Positions 1-12,539 of a stretch of DNA of 24,334 bases are shown piece by piece (the stretch's first letter is position 1; each line of letters begins with the position of its first letter). The notes under the pieces were generated by a model, which did no database searches, was not told the origin of the DNA, and worked only from the letters and a program-made list of their open reading frames with translations. The stretch is from Liolophura sinensis (Eukaryota; Mollusca; Polyplacophora; Chitonida; Chitonidae): positions 1-24,334 of the forward strand of contig NW_027018460.1 of the NCBI RefSeq assembly GCF_032854445.1, read 5' to 3'. A program made the translations under genes and the position numbers.

Positions 1-417
1 GTCCGCTGTGAAAAGTTACAATTGAACACTGACCCACATCAATAAGGTGCCAAAAGATGCGCAATTGGGCCAGGCATCTCCAGCTGTTGAAAATTGCAAA
101 TTTTCCTTGGTTTCCATGGAGTAGAGCCGTTGCTGGGCACGTGATCTTGACATCAATGATTATTCATTTCTGACTACAGCCAAAAAGTATTGGTCGGAGA
201 GCAACGCGGTTTGCACCCATTCGATTTTCTCGTCAAAAAATACGTCGGATTAGCCTCTTACCAGCAGCATTGGGAACAGTTTTTCCACTTTTGGATTTTT
301 GCCTGGTCTTTTTGCTAATTGAAATCGGCTACATTAACTATGTACAATCGCGACTGGTCATTACTATATTCAACTTTTCATTATAAGTTATGTGCCCTTC
401 GGTAGCCCAGAGCGACG
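1..417 (+). repeat. Partial monomer (unit 0), 5' truncated by window edge
   Basis: It begins at about offset 140 and runs to the first phase point. Haplotype: 148G, 266C, 369C, 442C, plus the rare pair 308C/311A (TTTCTGACTACAG), shared only with unit 4. It carries several one-base indels in runs, including AAAATTGC, GCACCCATT, TTGGGAAC and an extra G in CAGAGCGACG. Confidence 0.95.
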
Positions 418-971
418 TCAAATCTTTGGGCCAAGCCCATTTAACTCACCCAGGCAAATGTCTTACTTCTAAGTCGAAGACAAACTCAATGTCTTTATCT
501 ACATGTAGAAAAACCACACCATTTGTATATAAAAAAAACACAAGGTACTTGATACAGTCCGCTGTAAAAAAGTACAATTGAACACTGACCCACATCAATA
601 AGGTGCCAAAAGATGCGCAATTGGGCCAGGCATCTCCAGCTGTTGAAAAATTGCAAATTTCCTTGGTTTCCATGGAGTAAGAGCCGTTGCTGGGCACGTG
701 ATCTTGACATCAATGATTATTCATTTGTGGCTACAGCAAAAGTATTGGTCGGAGCGCAACGCGGTTTGCACCATTCGATTTTCTCGTGAAAAAATACGTC
801 GGATTAGCCTCTTACAGCAGCATTGGAACAGTTTTTCCACTTTTGGATTTTTGCCTGGGTATTTTTTTCTAATTGAAATCGGCTACATTAACTATGTACA
901 ATCGCGACTGGTCATTACTATATTCAACTTTTTCATTATAAGTTATGTGCCCTTCGGTAGCCCAGACGACG
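418..971 (+). repeat. Satellite monomer, unit 1
   Basis: 554 bp. Haplotype 95A, 148A, 266C, 337C (GGAGCGCAAC), 369G, 442A; same type as unit 5. Extra bases are mostly in homopolymer runs (ACCCAGGCAAA, GTAAAAAAGTAC, GATTTTCTCG, CAACTTTTTC). Confidence 0.95.
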
Positions 972-1525
972 TCAAATCTTTGGGCCAAGCCCATTTTAAC
1001 TCACCCAGCAAATGTCCTTACTTCTAAGTCGAAGACACAACTCAATGTCTTTATCTACATGTAGAAAAACCACACCATTTGTATATAAAAAAAACACAAG
1101 GTACTTGATACAGTCCGCTGTAAAAAGTACAATTGAACACTGACCCACATCAATAAGGTGCCAAAAGATGCGCAATTGGGCCAGGCATCTCCAGCTGTTG
1201 AAAAATTGCAAATTTCCTTGGTTTCCATGGAGTAAGAGCAGTTGCTGGGCACGTGATCTTGACATCAATGATTATTCATTTGTGGCTACAGCCAAAAGTA
1301 TTGGTCGGAGAGGCAACGCGGTTTGCACCATTCGATTTCTCGTGAAAAAATACGTCGGATTAGCCTCTTACCAGCAGCATTGGAACAGTTTTTCCACTTT
1401 TGGATTTTTGCCTGGTATTTTTTCTAATTGAAATCGGCTACATTAACTATGTACAATCGCGACTGGTCATTACTATATTCAACTTTTCATTATAAGTTAT
1501 GTGCCCTTCGGTAGCCCAGACGACG
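972..1525 (+). repeat. Satellite monomer, unit 2
   Basis: 554 bp. Haplotype 148A, 266A (GAGCAGTTG), 369G, 442A; same type as unit 6. Insertions occur in CCATTTTAAC, GTCCTTAC, GAAGACACAACTC and GGAGAGGCAAC. Confidence 0.95.
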
Positions 1526-2079
1526 TCAAATCTTTGGGCCAAGCCCATTTAACTCACCCAAGCAAATGTCTTACTTCTAAGTCGAAGACAAACTCAATGT
1601 CCTTTATCTACATGTAGAAAAACCACACCATTTGTATATAAAATAAACACAAGGTACTTGATACAGTCCCGCTGTGAAAAGTACAATTGAACACTGACCC
1701 ACATCAATAAGGTGCCAAAAGATGCGCAATTGGGCCAGGCATCTCCAGCTGTTGAAAAATTGCAAATTTCCTTGGTTTCCATGGAGGTAAGAGCCGTTGC
1801 TGGGCACGTGATCTTGACATCAATGATTATTCATTTGTGGCTACAGCCAAAAGTATTGGTCGGAGAGCAACGCGTTTTGCACCATTCGATTTCTCGTCAA
1901 AAAATACGTCGGATTAGCCCTCTTACCAGCAGCATTGGAACAGTTTTTCCACTTTTGGATTTTTGCCTGGTCTTTTTGCTAATTGAAATCGGCTACATTA
2001 ACTATGTACAATCGCGACTGTCATTACTATATTCAACTTTTCATTATAAGTTATGTGCCCTTAGGTAGCCCAGACGACG
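1526..2079 (+). repeat. Satellite monomer, unit 3
   Basis: 554 bp. Haplotype 117T (ATAAAATAAAC), 148G, 266C, 369C, 442C, a combination seen again in units 20 and 27. Insertions occur in CCCAAGC, GTCCTTTATC, AGTCCCGC, GGAGGTAAG and AGCCCTCTT. Confidence 0.95.
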
Positions 2080-2631
2080 TCAAATCTTTGGGCCAAGCCC
2101 ATTTAACTCACCCAGCAAATGTCTTACTTCTAAGTCGAAGACAAACTCAATGTCTTTATCTACATGTAGAAAAAACCACACCCATTTGTATATTAAAAAA
2201 AACACAAGGTACTTGATACAGTCCGCTGTGAAAAAGTACAATTGAACACTGACCCACATCAATAAGGTGCCAAAAGATGCGCAATTGGGCCAGGCATCTC
2301 CAGCTGTTGAAAAATTGCAAATTTCCTTGGTTTCCATGGAGTAAGAGCCGTTGCTGGCACGTGATCTTGACATCAATGATTATTCATTTCTGACTACAGC
2401 CAAAGTATTGGTCGGAGAGCAACGCGGTTTGCACCATTCGATTTCTCGTCAAAAAATACGTCGGATTAGCCTCTTACCAGCAGCATTGGAACAGTTTTTC
2501 CACTTTTGGATTTTTGCCTGGTCTTTTTGCTAATTGAAATCGGCTACATTAACTATGTACAATCGCGACTGGTCATTACTATATTCAACTTTTCATTATA
2601 AGTTATGTGCCCTTCGGTAGCCCAGACGACG
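2080..2631 (+). repeat. Satellite monomer, unit 4
   Basis: 552 bp. Haplotype 148G, 308C/311A, 369C, 442C; repeats the rare 308/311 pair of unit 0. The A-run upstream motif reads ATATTAAAAAAAAC. One base is missing in GCTGGCACG. Confidence 0.95.
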
Positions 2632-3183
2632 TCAAATCTTTGGGCCAAGCCCATTTAACCTCACCCAGCAAATGTCTTACTTCTAAGTCGAAGACAAACT
2701 CAATGTCTTTATCTACATGTAGAAAAACCACACCATTTGTATATAAAAAAAACACAAGGTACTTGATACAGTCCGCTGTAAAAAGTACAATTGAACACTG
2801 ACCCACATCAATAAGGGTGCCAAAAGATGCGCAATTGGGCCAGGCATCTCCAGCTGTTGAAAAATTGCAAATTTCCTTGGTTTCCATGGAGTAAGAGCCG
2901 TTGCTGGGCACGTGATCTTGACATCAATGATTATTCATTTGTGGCTACAGCCAAAAGTATTGGTCGGAGCGCAACGCGGTTTGCACCATTCGATTTCTCG
3001 TGAAAAAATACGTCGGATTAGCCTCTTACCAGCAGCATTGGAACAGTTTTTCCACTTTTGGATTTTTGCCTGGTATTTTTTCTAATTGAAATCGGCTACA
3101 TTAACTATGTACAATCGCGACTGGTCATTACTATATTCAACTTTTCATTATAAGTTATGTGCCCTTCGGTAGCCCAGACGACG
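2632..3183 (+). repeat. Satellite monomer, unit 5
   Basis: 552 bp. Haplotype 148A, 266C, 337C, 369G, 442A, matching unit 1. Single-base insertions occur in TTTAACCTCAC and AAGGGTGCC. Confidence 0.95.
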
Positions 3184-3737
3184 TCAAATCTTTGGGCCAA
3201 GCCCATTTAACTCACCCAGCAAATGTCTTACTTCTAAGTCGAAGACAAACTCAATGTCTTTATCTACATGTAGAAAAACCACACCATTTGTATATAAAAA
3301 AAACACAAGGTACTTGATACAGTCCGCTGTAAAAAGTACAATTTGAACACTGACCCACATCAATAAGGTGCCAAAAGATGCGCAATTGGGGCCAGGCCAT
3401 CTCCAGCTGTTGAAAAATTGCAAATTTCCTTGGTTTCCATGGAGTAAGAGCAGTTGCTGGGCACGTGATCTTGACATCAATGATTATTCATTTGTGGCTA
3501 CAGCCAAAAGTATTGGTCGGAGAGCAACGCGGTTTGCACCATTCGATTTCTCGTGAAAAAATACGTCGGATTAGCCTCTTACCAGCAGCATTGGAACAGT
3601 TTTTCCACTTTTGGATTTTTGCCTGGTATTTTTTCTAATTGAAATCGGCTACATTAACTATGTACAATCGCGACTGGTCATTACTATATTCAACTTTTCA
3701 TTATAAGATTATGTGCCCTTCGGTAGCCCAGACGACG
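3184..3737 (+). repeat. Satellite monomer, unit 6
   Basis: 554 bp. Haplotype 148A, 266A, 369G, 442A, matching unit 2. Insertions occur in CAATTTGAAC, TTGGGGCCAGGCCATC and ATAAGATTATG. Confidence 0.95.
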
Positions 3738-4288
3738 TCAAATCTTTGGGCCAAGCCCATTTAACTCACCCAGCAAATGTCTTACTTCTAAGTCGAAGAC
3801 AAACTCAATGTCTTTATCTACATGTAGAAAAAACCACACCATTTGTATATAAAAAAAACACAAGGTACTTGATACAGTCCGCTGTGAAAAGTACAATTGA
3901 ACACTGACCCACATCAATAAGGTGCCAAAAGATGCGCAATTGGGCCAGGCATCTCCAGCTGTTGAAAAATTGCAAATTTCCTTGGTTTCCATGGAGTAAG
4001 AGCCGTTGCTGGCACTTAATCTTGACATCAATGATTATTCATTTGTGGCTACAGCCAAAAGTATTGGTCGGAGAGCAACGCGGTTTGCACCATTCGATTT
4101 CTCGTGAAAAAAATACTTCGGATTAGCCTCTTACCAGCAGCATTGGAACAGTTTTTCCACTTTTGGATTTTTGCCTGGTATTTTTTCTAATTGAAATCGG
4201 CTACATTAACTATGTACAATCGCGACTGGTCATTACTATATTCAACTTTTCATTATAAGTTATGTGCCCTTCGGTAGCCCAGACGACG
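3738..4288 (+). repeat. Satellite monomer, unit 7
   Basis: 551 bp. Haplotype 148G, 266C, 369G, 442A with the rare pair 279T/281A (CACTTAATC), which destroys the CACGTG site and is shared with unit 43. It also has ATACTTCGG in place of ATACGTCGG. Confidence 0.95.
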
Positions 4289-4839
4289 TCAAATCTTTGG
4301 GCCAAGCCCATTTAACTCACCCAGCAAATGTCTTACTTCTAAGTCGAAGACAAACTCAATGTCTTTATCTACATGTAGAAAATCCACACCATTTGTATAT
4401 AAAGAAAACACAAGGTTACTTGATACAGTCCGCTGTAAAAAGTACAATTGAACACTGACCCACATCAATAAGGTGCCAAAAGATGCGCAATTGGGCCAGG
4501 CATCTCCAGCTGTTGAAAAATTGCAAATTTCCTTGGTTTCCATGGAGTAAGAGCCGTTGCTGGGCACTAATCTTGACATTAATGATTATTCATTTGTGGC
4601 TACAGCCAAAAGTATTGGTCGGAGCGCAACGCGGTTTGCACCATTCGATTTCTCGTCAAAAAATACGTCGGATTAGCCTCTTACCAGCAGCATTGGAACA
4701 GTTTTTCCACTTTTGGATTTTTGCCTGGTATTTTTTTCTAATTGAAATCGGCTACATTAACTATGTACAATCGCGACTGGTCATTACTATATTCAACTTT
4801 TCATTATAAGTTATGTGCCCTTCGGTAGCCCAGACGACG
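4289..4839 (+). repeat. Satellite monomer, unit 8
   Basis: 551 bp. Haplotype 95T+116G, 148A, 266C, 292T (GACATTAATG), 337C, 369C, 442A. The 292T+337C+369C+442A combination recurs in unit 13. The CACGTG region reads GGGCACTAATC. Confidence 0.95.
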
Positions 4840-5390
4840 TCAAATCTTTGGGCCAAGCCCATTTAACTCACCCAGCAAATGTCTTACTTCTAAGTCGAAG
4901 ACAAACTCAATGTCTTTATCTACATGTAGAAAAACCACACCATTTGTATATAAAAAAAACACAAGGTACTTGATACAGTCCGCTGTAAAAAGTACAATTG
5001 AACACTGACCCACATCAATAAGGTGCCAAAAGATGCGCAATCGGGCCAGGCATCTCCAGCTGTTGAAAAATTGCAAATTTCCGTGGTTTCCATGGAGTAA
5101 GAGCCGTTGCTGGGCACGTGATCTTGACATCAATGATTATTCATTTGTGGCTACAGCCAAAAGTATTGGTCGGAGAGCAACGCGGTTTGCACCATTCGAT
5201 TTCTCGTGAAAAAATACGTCGGATTAGCCTCTTACCAGCAGCATTGGAACAGTTTTTCCACTTTTGGATTTTTGCCTGGTATTTTTTTCTAATTGAAATC
5301 GGCTACATTAACTATGTACAATCGCGACTGGTCATTACTATATTCAACTTTTCATTATAAGTTATGTGCCCTTCGGTAGCCCAGACGACG
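4840..5390 (+). repeat. Satellite monomer, unit 9
   Basis: 551 bp. Haplotype 203C (AATCGGGCC), 244G (TCCGTGG), 266C, 369G, 442A; repeated in unit 16, seven monomers on. Confidence 0.96.
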
Positions 5391-5939
5391 TCAAATCTTT
5401 GGGCCAAGCCCATTTAACTCACCCAGCAAATGTCTTACTTCTAAGTCGAAGACAAACTCAATGTCTTTATCTACATGTAGAAAATCCACACCATTTGTAT
5501 ATAAAGAAAACACAAGGTACTTGATACAGTCCGCTGTAAAAAGTACAATTGAACACTGACCCACATCAATAAGGTGCCAAAAGATGCGCAATTGGGCCAG
5601 GCATCTCCAGCTGTTGAAAAATTGCAAATTTCCTTGGTTTCCATGGAGTAAGAGCAGTTGATGGGCACGTGATCTTGACATCAATGATTATTCATTTGTG
5701 GCTACAGCCAAAAGTATTGGTCGGAGAGCAACGCGGTTTGCACCATTCGATTTCTCGTGAAAAAATACGTCGGATTAGCCTCTTACCAGCAGCATTGGAA
5801 CAGTTTTTCACTTTTGGATTTTTGCCTGGTCTTTTTGCTAATTGAAATCGGCTACATTAACTATGTACAATCGCGACTGGTCATTACTATATTCAACTTT
5901 TCATTATAAGTTATGTGCCCTTCGGTAGCCCAGACGACG
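5391..5939 (+). repeat. Satellite monomer, unit 10
   Basis: 549 bp. Haplotype 95T+116G, 148A, 266A, 369G, 442C, with GTTGATGGGC private to this unit. The main-variant combination is the same as in unit 23, and it differs from unit 17 in the 442/448 tail. Confidence 0.96.
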
Positions 5940-6490
5940 TCAAATCTTTGGGCCAAGCCCATTTAACTCACCCAGCAAATGTCTTACTTCTAAGTCGAAG
6001 ACAAACTCAATGTCTTTATCTACATGTAGAAAAACCCACACCATTTGTATATAAAAAAAACACAAGGTACTTGATACAGTCCGCTGTGAAAAGTACAATT
6101 GAACACTGACCCACATCAATAAGGTGCCAAAAGATGCGCAATTGGGCCAGGCATCTCCAGCTGTTGAAAAATTGCAAATTTCCTTGGTTTCCATGGAGTA
6201 AGAGCCGTTGCTGGGCACGTGATCTTGACATCAATGATTATTCATTTGTGGCTACAGCCAAAAGTATTGGTCGTAGAGCAACGCGGTTTGCACCATTCGA
6301 TTTCTCGTGAAAAAATACGTCGGATTAGCCTCTTACCAGCAGCATTGGAACAGTTTTTCCACTTTTGGATTTTTGCCTGGTATTTTTTCTCATTGAAATC
6401 GGCCACATTAACTATGTACAATCGCGACTGGTCATTACTATATTCAACTTTTCATTATAAGTTATGTGCCCTTCGGTAGCCCAGACGACG
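5940..6490 (+). repeat. Satellite monomer, unit 11
   Basis: 551 bp. Haplotype 148G, 266C, 369G, 442A. Private changes: GGTCGTAGAGC, TTCTCATTG and CGGCCACATT. Confidence 0.96.
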
Positions 6491-7043
6491 TCAAATCTTT
6501 GGGCCAAGCCCATTTAACTCACCCAGCAAATGTCTTACTTCTAAGTCGAAGACAAACTCAATGTCCTTTATCTACATGTAGAAAAACCACACCATTTGGT
6601 ATATAAGAAAAACACAAGGTACTTGATACAGTCCGCTGTAAAAAGTACAATTGAACACTGACCCACATCAATAAGGTGCCAAAAGATGCACAATTGGGCC
6701 AGGGCATCTCCAGCTGTTGAAAAATTGCAAATTTCCGTGGTTTCCATGGAGTAAGAGCCGTTGCTGGGCACGTGATCTTGACATCAATGATTATTCATTT
6801 GTGGCTACAGCCAAAAGTATTGGTCGGAGAGCAACGCGGTTTGCACCATTCGATTTCTCGTGAAAAAATACGTCGGATTAGCCTCTTACCAGCAGCATTG
6901 GAACAGTTTTTCCACTTTTGGATTTTTGCCTGGTATTTTTTCTATTGAAATCGGCTACATTAACTATGTACAATCGCGACTGGGTCATTACTATATTCAA
7001 CTTTTCATTATAAGTTATGTGCCCTTCGGTAGCCCAGACGACG
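6491..7043 (+). repeat. Satellite monomer, unit 12
   Basis: 553 bp. Haplotype 244G, 266C, 369G, 442A. Indels and changes: GTCCTTTATC, TTTGGTATATAAG, GATGCACAATTG, CCAGGGCATC, TTCTATTG and CTGGGTCATT. Confidence 0.96.
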
Positions 7044-7592
7044 TCAAATCTTTGGGCCAAGCCCATTTAACTCACCCAGCAAATGTCTTACTTCTAAGTC
7101 GAAGACAAACTCAATGTCTTTATCTACATGTAGAAAAACCACACCATTTGTATATAAAAAAAACACAAGGTACTTGATACAGTCCGCTGTAAAAAGTACA
7201 ATTGAACACTGACCCACATCAATAAGGTGCCAAAAGATGCGCAATTGGGCCAGGCATCTCCAGCTGTTGAAAATTGCAAATTTCCTTGGTTTCCATGGAG
7301 TAAGAGCCGTTGCTGGGCACTTGATCTTGACATTAATGATTATTCATTTGTGGCTACAGCCAAAAGTATTGGTCGGAGCGCAACGCGGTTTGCTCCATTC
7401 GATTTCTCGTCAAAAATACGTCGGATTAGCCTCTTACCAGCAGCATTGGAACAGTTTTTCCACTTTTGGATTTTTGCCTGGTATTTTTTTCTAATTGAAA
7501 TCGGCTACATTAACTATGTACAATCGCGACTGGTCATTACTATATTCAACTTTTCATTATAAGTTATGTGCCCTTCGGTAGCCCAGACGACG
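7044..7592 (+). repeat. Satellite monomer, unit 13
   Basis: 549 bp. Haplotype 279T (CACTTGATC), 292T, 337C, 369C, 442A; closest to unit 8, five monomers upstream. Private TGCTCCATTC. Confidence 0.96.
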
Positions 7593-8142
7593 TCAAATCT
7601 TTGGGCCAAGCCCATTTAACTCACCCAGCAAATGTCTTACTTCTAAGTCGAAGACAAACTCAATGTCTTTATCTACATGTAGAAAATCCACACCATTTGT
7701 ATATAAAGAAAAACACAAGGTACTTGATACAGTCCGCTGTAAAAAGTACAATTGAACACTGGACCCACATCAATAAGGTGCCAAAAGATGCGCAATTGGG
7801 CCAGGCATCTCCAGCTGTTGAAAAATTGCAAATTTCCTTGTTTCCATGAAGTAAGAGCCGTTGCTGGGCACGTGATCTTGACATCAATGATTATTCATTT
7901 GTGGCTACAGCAAAAGTATTGGTCGGAGAGCAACGCGGTTTGCACCATTCGATTTCTCGTCAAAAAATACGTCGGATTAGCCTCTTACCAGCAGCATTGG
8001 AACAGTTTTTCCACTTTTGGATTTTTGCCTGGTCTTTTTGCTAATTGAAATCGGCTACATTAACTATGTACAATCGCGACTGGTCATTACTATATTCAAC
8101 TTTTCATTATAAGTTATGTGCCCTGCGGTAGCCCAGACGACG
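7593..8142 (+). repeat. Satellite monomer, unit 14
   Basis: 550 bp only because indels cancel (ACTGGACCC and AAAGAAAAAC against CCTTGTTTCC and ACAGCAAAAG). Haplotype 95T+116G, 256A (CATGAAG, NcoI-type site lost), 369C, 442C. It precedes a 63G unit just as unit 21 does. Confidence 0.96.
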
Positions 8143-8691
8143 TCAAATCTTTGGGCCAAGCCCATTTAACTCACCCAGCAAATGTCTTACTTCTAAGTCG
8201 AAGAGAAACTCAATGTCTTTATCTACATGTAGAAAAACCACACCATTTGTATATAAAAAAAACACAAGGTACTTGATACAGTCCGCTGTAAAAAGTACAA
8301 TTGAACACTGACCCACATCAATAAGGTGCCAAAAGATGCGCAATTGGGCCAGGCATCTCCAGGCTGTTGAAAAATTGCAAATTTCCGTGGTTTCCATGGA
8401 GTAAGAGCGTTGCTGGGCACGTGATCTTGACATCAATGATTATTCATTTGTGGCTACAGCCAAAAGTATTGGTCGGAGAGCAACGCGGTTTGCACCATTC
8501 GATTTCTCGTGAAAAAATACGTCGGATTAGCCTCTTACCAGCAGCATTGGAACAGTTTTTCCACTTTTGGATTTTGCCTGGTATTTTTTCTAATTGAAAT
8601 CGGCTACATTAACTATGTACCATCGCGACTGGTCATTACTATATTCAACTTTTCATTATAAGTTATGTGCCCTTCGGTAGCCCAGACGACG
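8143..8691 (+). repeat. Satellite monomer, unit 15
   Basis: 549 bp. Haplotype 63G (GAGAAACTC), 244G, 369G, 442A, 480C (GTACCATCG). The triplet 63G/244G/480C recurs only in unit 22, seven monomers on. Confidence 0.97.
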
Positions 8692-9241
8692 TCAAATCTT
8701 TGGGCCAAGCCCATTTAACTCACCCAGCAAATGTCTTACTTCTAAGTCGAAGACAAACTCAATGTCTTTATCTACATGTAGAAAAACCACACCATTTGTA
8801 TATAAAAAAAAACACAAGGTACTTGATACAGTCCGCTGTAAAAAGTACAATTGAACACTGACCCACATCAATAAGGTGCCAAAAGATGCGCAATCGGGCC
8901 AGGCATCTCCAGCTGTTGAAAAATTGCAAATTTCCGTGGTTTCCATGGAGTAAGAGCCGTTGCTGGGCACGTGATCTTGACATCAATGATTATTCATTTG
9001 TGGCTACAGCCAAAGTATTGGTCGGAGAGCAACGCGGTTTGCACCATTCTATTTCTCGTGAAAAAATACGTCGGATTAGCCTCTTACCAGCAGCATTGGA
9101 ACAGTTTTTCCACTTTTGGATTTTTGCCTGGTATTTTTTCTAATTGAAATCGGCTACATTAACTATGTACAATCGCGACTGGTCATTACTATATTCAACT
9201 TTTCATTATAAGTTATGTGCCCTTCGGTAGCCCAGACGACG
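8692..9241 (+). repeat. Satellite monomer, unit 16
   Basis: 550 bp. Haplotype 203C, 244G, 266C, 369G, 442A, matching unit 9. The A run after the TATA-like motif is one base longer. Private CATTCTATTTC. Confidence 0.97.
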
Positions 9242-9790
9242 TCAAATCTTTGGGCCAAGCCCATTCACCCAGCAAATGTCTTACTTTCTAAGTCGAAGAC
9301 AAACTCAATGTCTTTATCTACATGTAGAAAATCCACACCATTTGTATATAAAGAAAACACAAGGTACTTGATACAGTCCGCTGTAAAAAAGTACAATTTG
9401 AACACTGACCCACATCAATAAGGTGCCAAAAGATTGCGCAATTGGGCCAGGCATCTCCAGCTGTTGAAAAATTGCAAATTTCCTTGGTTTCCATGGAGTA
9501 AGAGCAGTTGCTGGGCACGTGATCTTGACATCAATGATTATTCATTTGTGGCTACAGCCAAAAGTATTGGTCGGAGAGCAACGCGGTTTGCACCATTCGA
9601 TTTCTCGTGAAAAAATACGTCGGATTAGCCTCTTACCAGCAGCATTGGAACAGTTTTTCCACTTTTGGATTTTTGCCTGGTATTTTTTCTAATTGAAATC
9701 GGCTACATTAACTATGTACAATCGCGACTGGTCATTACTATATTCAACTTTTCATTATAAGTTATGTGCCCTTCGGTAGCCCAGACGACG
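9242..9790 (+). repeat. Satellite monomer, unit 17, with 5-bp deletion
   Basis: 549 bp. Haplotype 95T+116G, 266A, 369G, 442A. Near offset 23 it reads GCCCATTCACCC, five bases shorter than other units. Four one-base insertions elsewhere (ACTTTCTA, GTAAAAAAG, ATTTGAAC, AGATTGCGC) hide this in the total length. Confidence 0.96.
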
Positions 9791-10339
9791 TCAAATCTTT
9801 GGGCCAAGCCCATTTAACTCACCCAGCAAATGTCTTACTTCTAAGTCGAAGACAAACTCAATGTCTTTATCTACATGTAGAAAAACCACACCATTTGTAT
9901 ATAAAAAAAACACAAGGTACTTGATACAGTCCGCTGTAAAAAGTACAATTGAACACTGACCCACATCAATAAGGTGCCAAAAGATGCGCAATTGGCCAGG
10001 CATCTCCAGCTGTTGAAAAATTGCAAATTTCCTTGGTTTCCATGGAGTAAGAGCCGTTGCTGTGCACGTGATCTTGACATCAATGATTATTCATTTGTGG
10101 CTACAGCCAAAAGTATTGGTCGGAGAGCAACGCGGTTTGCACCATTCGATTTCTCGTCAAAAAATACGTCGGATTAGCCTCTTACCAGCAGCATTGGAAC
10201 AGGTTTTCCACTTTTGGATTTTTGCCTGGTCTTTTTGCTAATTGAAATCGGCTACATTAACTATGTACAATCGCGACTGGTCATTACTATATTCAACTTT
10301 TCATTATAAGTTATGTGCCCTTCGGTAGCCCAGACGACG
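9791..10339 (+). repeat. Satellite monomer, unit 18
   Basis: 549 bp. Haplotype 274T (CTGTGCACG), 369C, 414G (CAGGTTTTCC), 442C; duplicated in unit 25, seven monomers on. Confidence 0.97.
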
Positions 10340-10889
10340 TCAAATCTTTGGGCCAAGCCCATTTAACTCACCCAGCAAATGTCTTACTTCTAAGTCGAAG
10401 ACAAACTCAATGTCTTTATCTACATGTAGAAAAACCACACCATTTGTATATAAAAAACACACAAGGTACTTGATACAGTCCGCTGTAAAAAGTACAATTG
10501 AACACTGACCCACATCAATAAGGTGCCAAAAGATGCGCAATTGGGCCAGGCATCTCCAGCTGTTGAAAAATTGCAAATTTCCTTGGTTTCCATGGAGTAA
10601 GAGCCGTTGCTGGGCACGTGATCTTGACATCAATGATTATTCATTTGTGGCTACAGCCAAAAGTATTGGTCGGAGAGCAACGCGGTTTGCACCATTCGAT
10701 TTCTCGTGAAAAAATACGTCGGATTAGCCTCTTACCAGCAGCATTGGAACAGTTTTTCTACTTTTGGATTTTTGCCTGGTATTTTTTCTAATTGAAATCG
10801 GCTACATTAACTATGTACAATCGCGACTGGTCATTACTATATTCAACTTTTCATTATAAGTTATGTGCCCTTCGGTAGCCCAGACGACG
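10340..10889 (+). repeat. Satellite monomer, unit 19
   Basis: 550 bp. Haplotype 148A, 266C, 369G, 442A. Private TAAAAAACACAC (A run interrupted by C) and TTTTCTACTTTT. Confidence 0.97.
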
Positions 10890-11439
10890 TCAAATCTTTG
10901 GGCCAAGCCCATTTAACTCACCCAGCAAATGTCTTACTTCTAAGTCGAAGACAAACTCAATGTCTTTATCTACATGTAGAAAAACCACACCATTTGTATA
11001 TAAAATAAACACAAGGTACTTGATACAGTCCGCTGTGAAAAGTACAATTGAACACTGACCCACATCAATAAGGTGCCAAAAGATGCGCAATTGGGCCAGG
11101 CATCTCCAGCTGTTGAAAAATTGCAAATTTCCTTGGTTTCCATGGAGTAAGAGCCGTTGCTGGGCACGTGATCTTGACATCAATGATTATTCATTTGTGG
11201 CTACAGCCAAAAGTATTGGTCGGAGAGCAACGCGGTTTGCACCATTCGATTTCTCGTCAAAAAATACGTCGGATTAGCCTCTTACCAGCAGCATTGGAAC
11301 AGTTTTTCCACTTTTGGATTTTTGCCTGGTCTTTTTGCTAATTGAAATCGGCTACATTAACTATGTACAATCGCGACTGGTCATTACTATATTCAACTTT
11401 TCATTATAAGTTATGTGCCCTTCGGTAGCCCAGACGACG
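10890..11439 (+). repeat. Satellite monomer, unit 20
   Basis: 550 bp. Haplotype 117T, 148G, 266C, 369C, 442C; recurs in unit 27, which has the extra change 406A. Confidence 0.98.
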
Positions 11440-11990
<551 letters not shown>

Positions 11991-12539
11991 TCAAATCTTT
12001 GGGCCAAGCCCATTTAACTCACCCAGCAAATGTCTTACTTCTAAGTCGAAGAGAAACTCAATGTCTTTATCTACATGTAGAAAAACCACACCATTTGTAT
12101 ATAAAAAAAACACAAGGTACTTGATACAGTCCGCTGTAAAAAGTACAATTGAACACTGACCCACATCAATAAGGTGCCAAAAGATGCGCAATTGGGCCAG
12201 GCATCTCCAGCTGTTGAAAAATTGCAAATTTCCGTGGTTTCCATGGAGTAAGAGCCGTTGCTGGCACGTGATCTTGACATCAATGATTATTCATTTGTGG
12301 CTACAGCCAAAAGTATTGGTCGGAGAGCAACGCGGTTTGCACCATTCGATTTCTCGTGAAAAAATACGTCGGATTAGCCTCTTACCAGCAGCATTGGAAC
12401 AGTTTTTCCACTTTTGGATTTTTGCCTGGTATTTTTTCTAATTGAAATCGGCTACATTAACTATGTACCATCGCGACTGGTCATTACTATATTCAACTTT
12501 TCATTATAAGTTATGTGCCCTTCGGTAGCCCAGACGACG
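11991..12539 (+). repeat. Satellite monomer, unit 22
   Basis: 549 bp. Haplotype 63G, 244G, 266C, 369G, 442A, 480C, the diagnostic set of unit 15. One G is missing in GCTGGCACG. Confidence 0.97.

Noticed and set aside
698-1027. Plus-strand frames of 60-118 codons scattered through the array
   Set aside because: They are frames of the same monomer lengthened or shortened by one-base indels. None has recognisable motifs, and they are not conserved between units.
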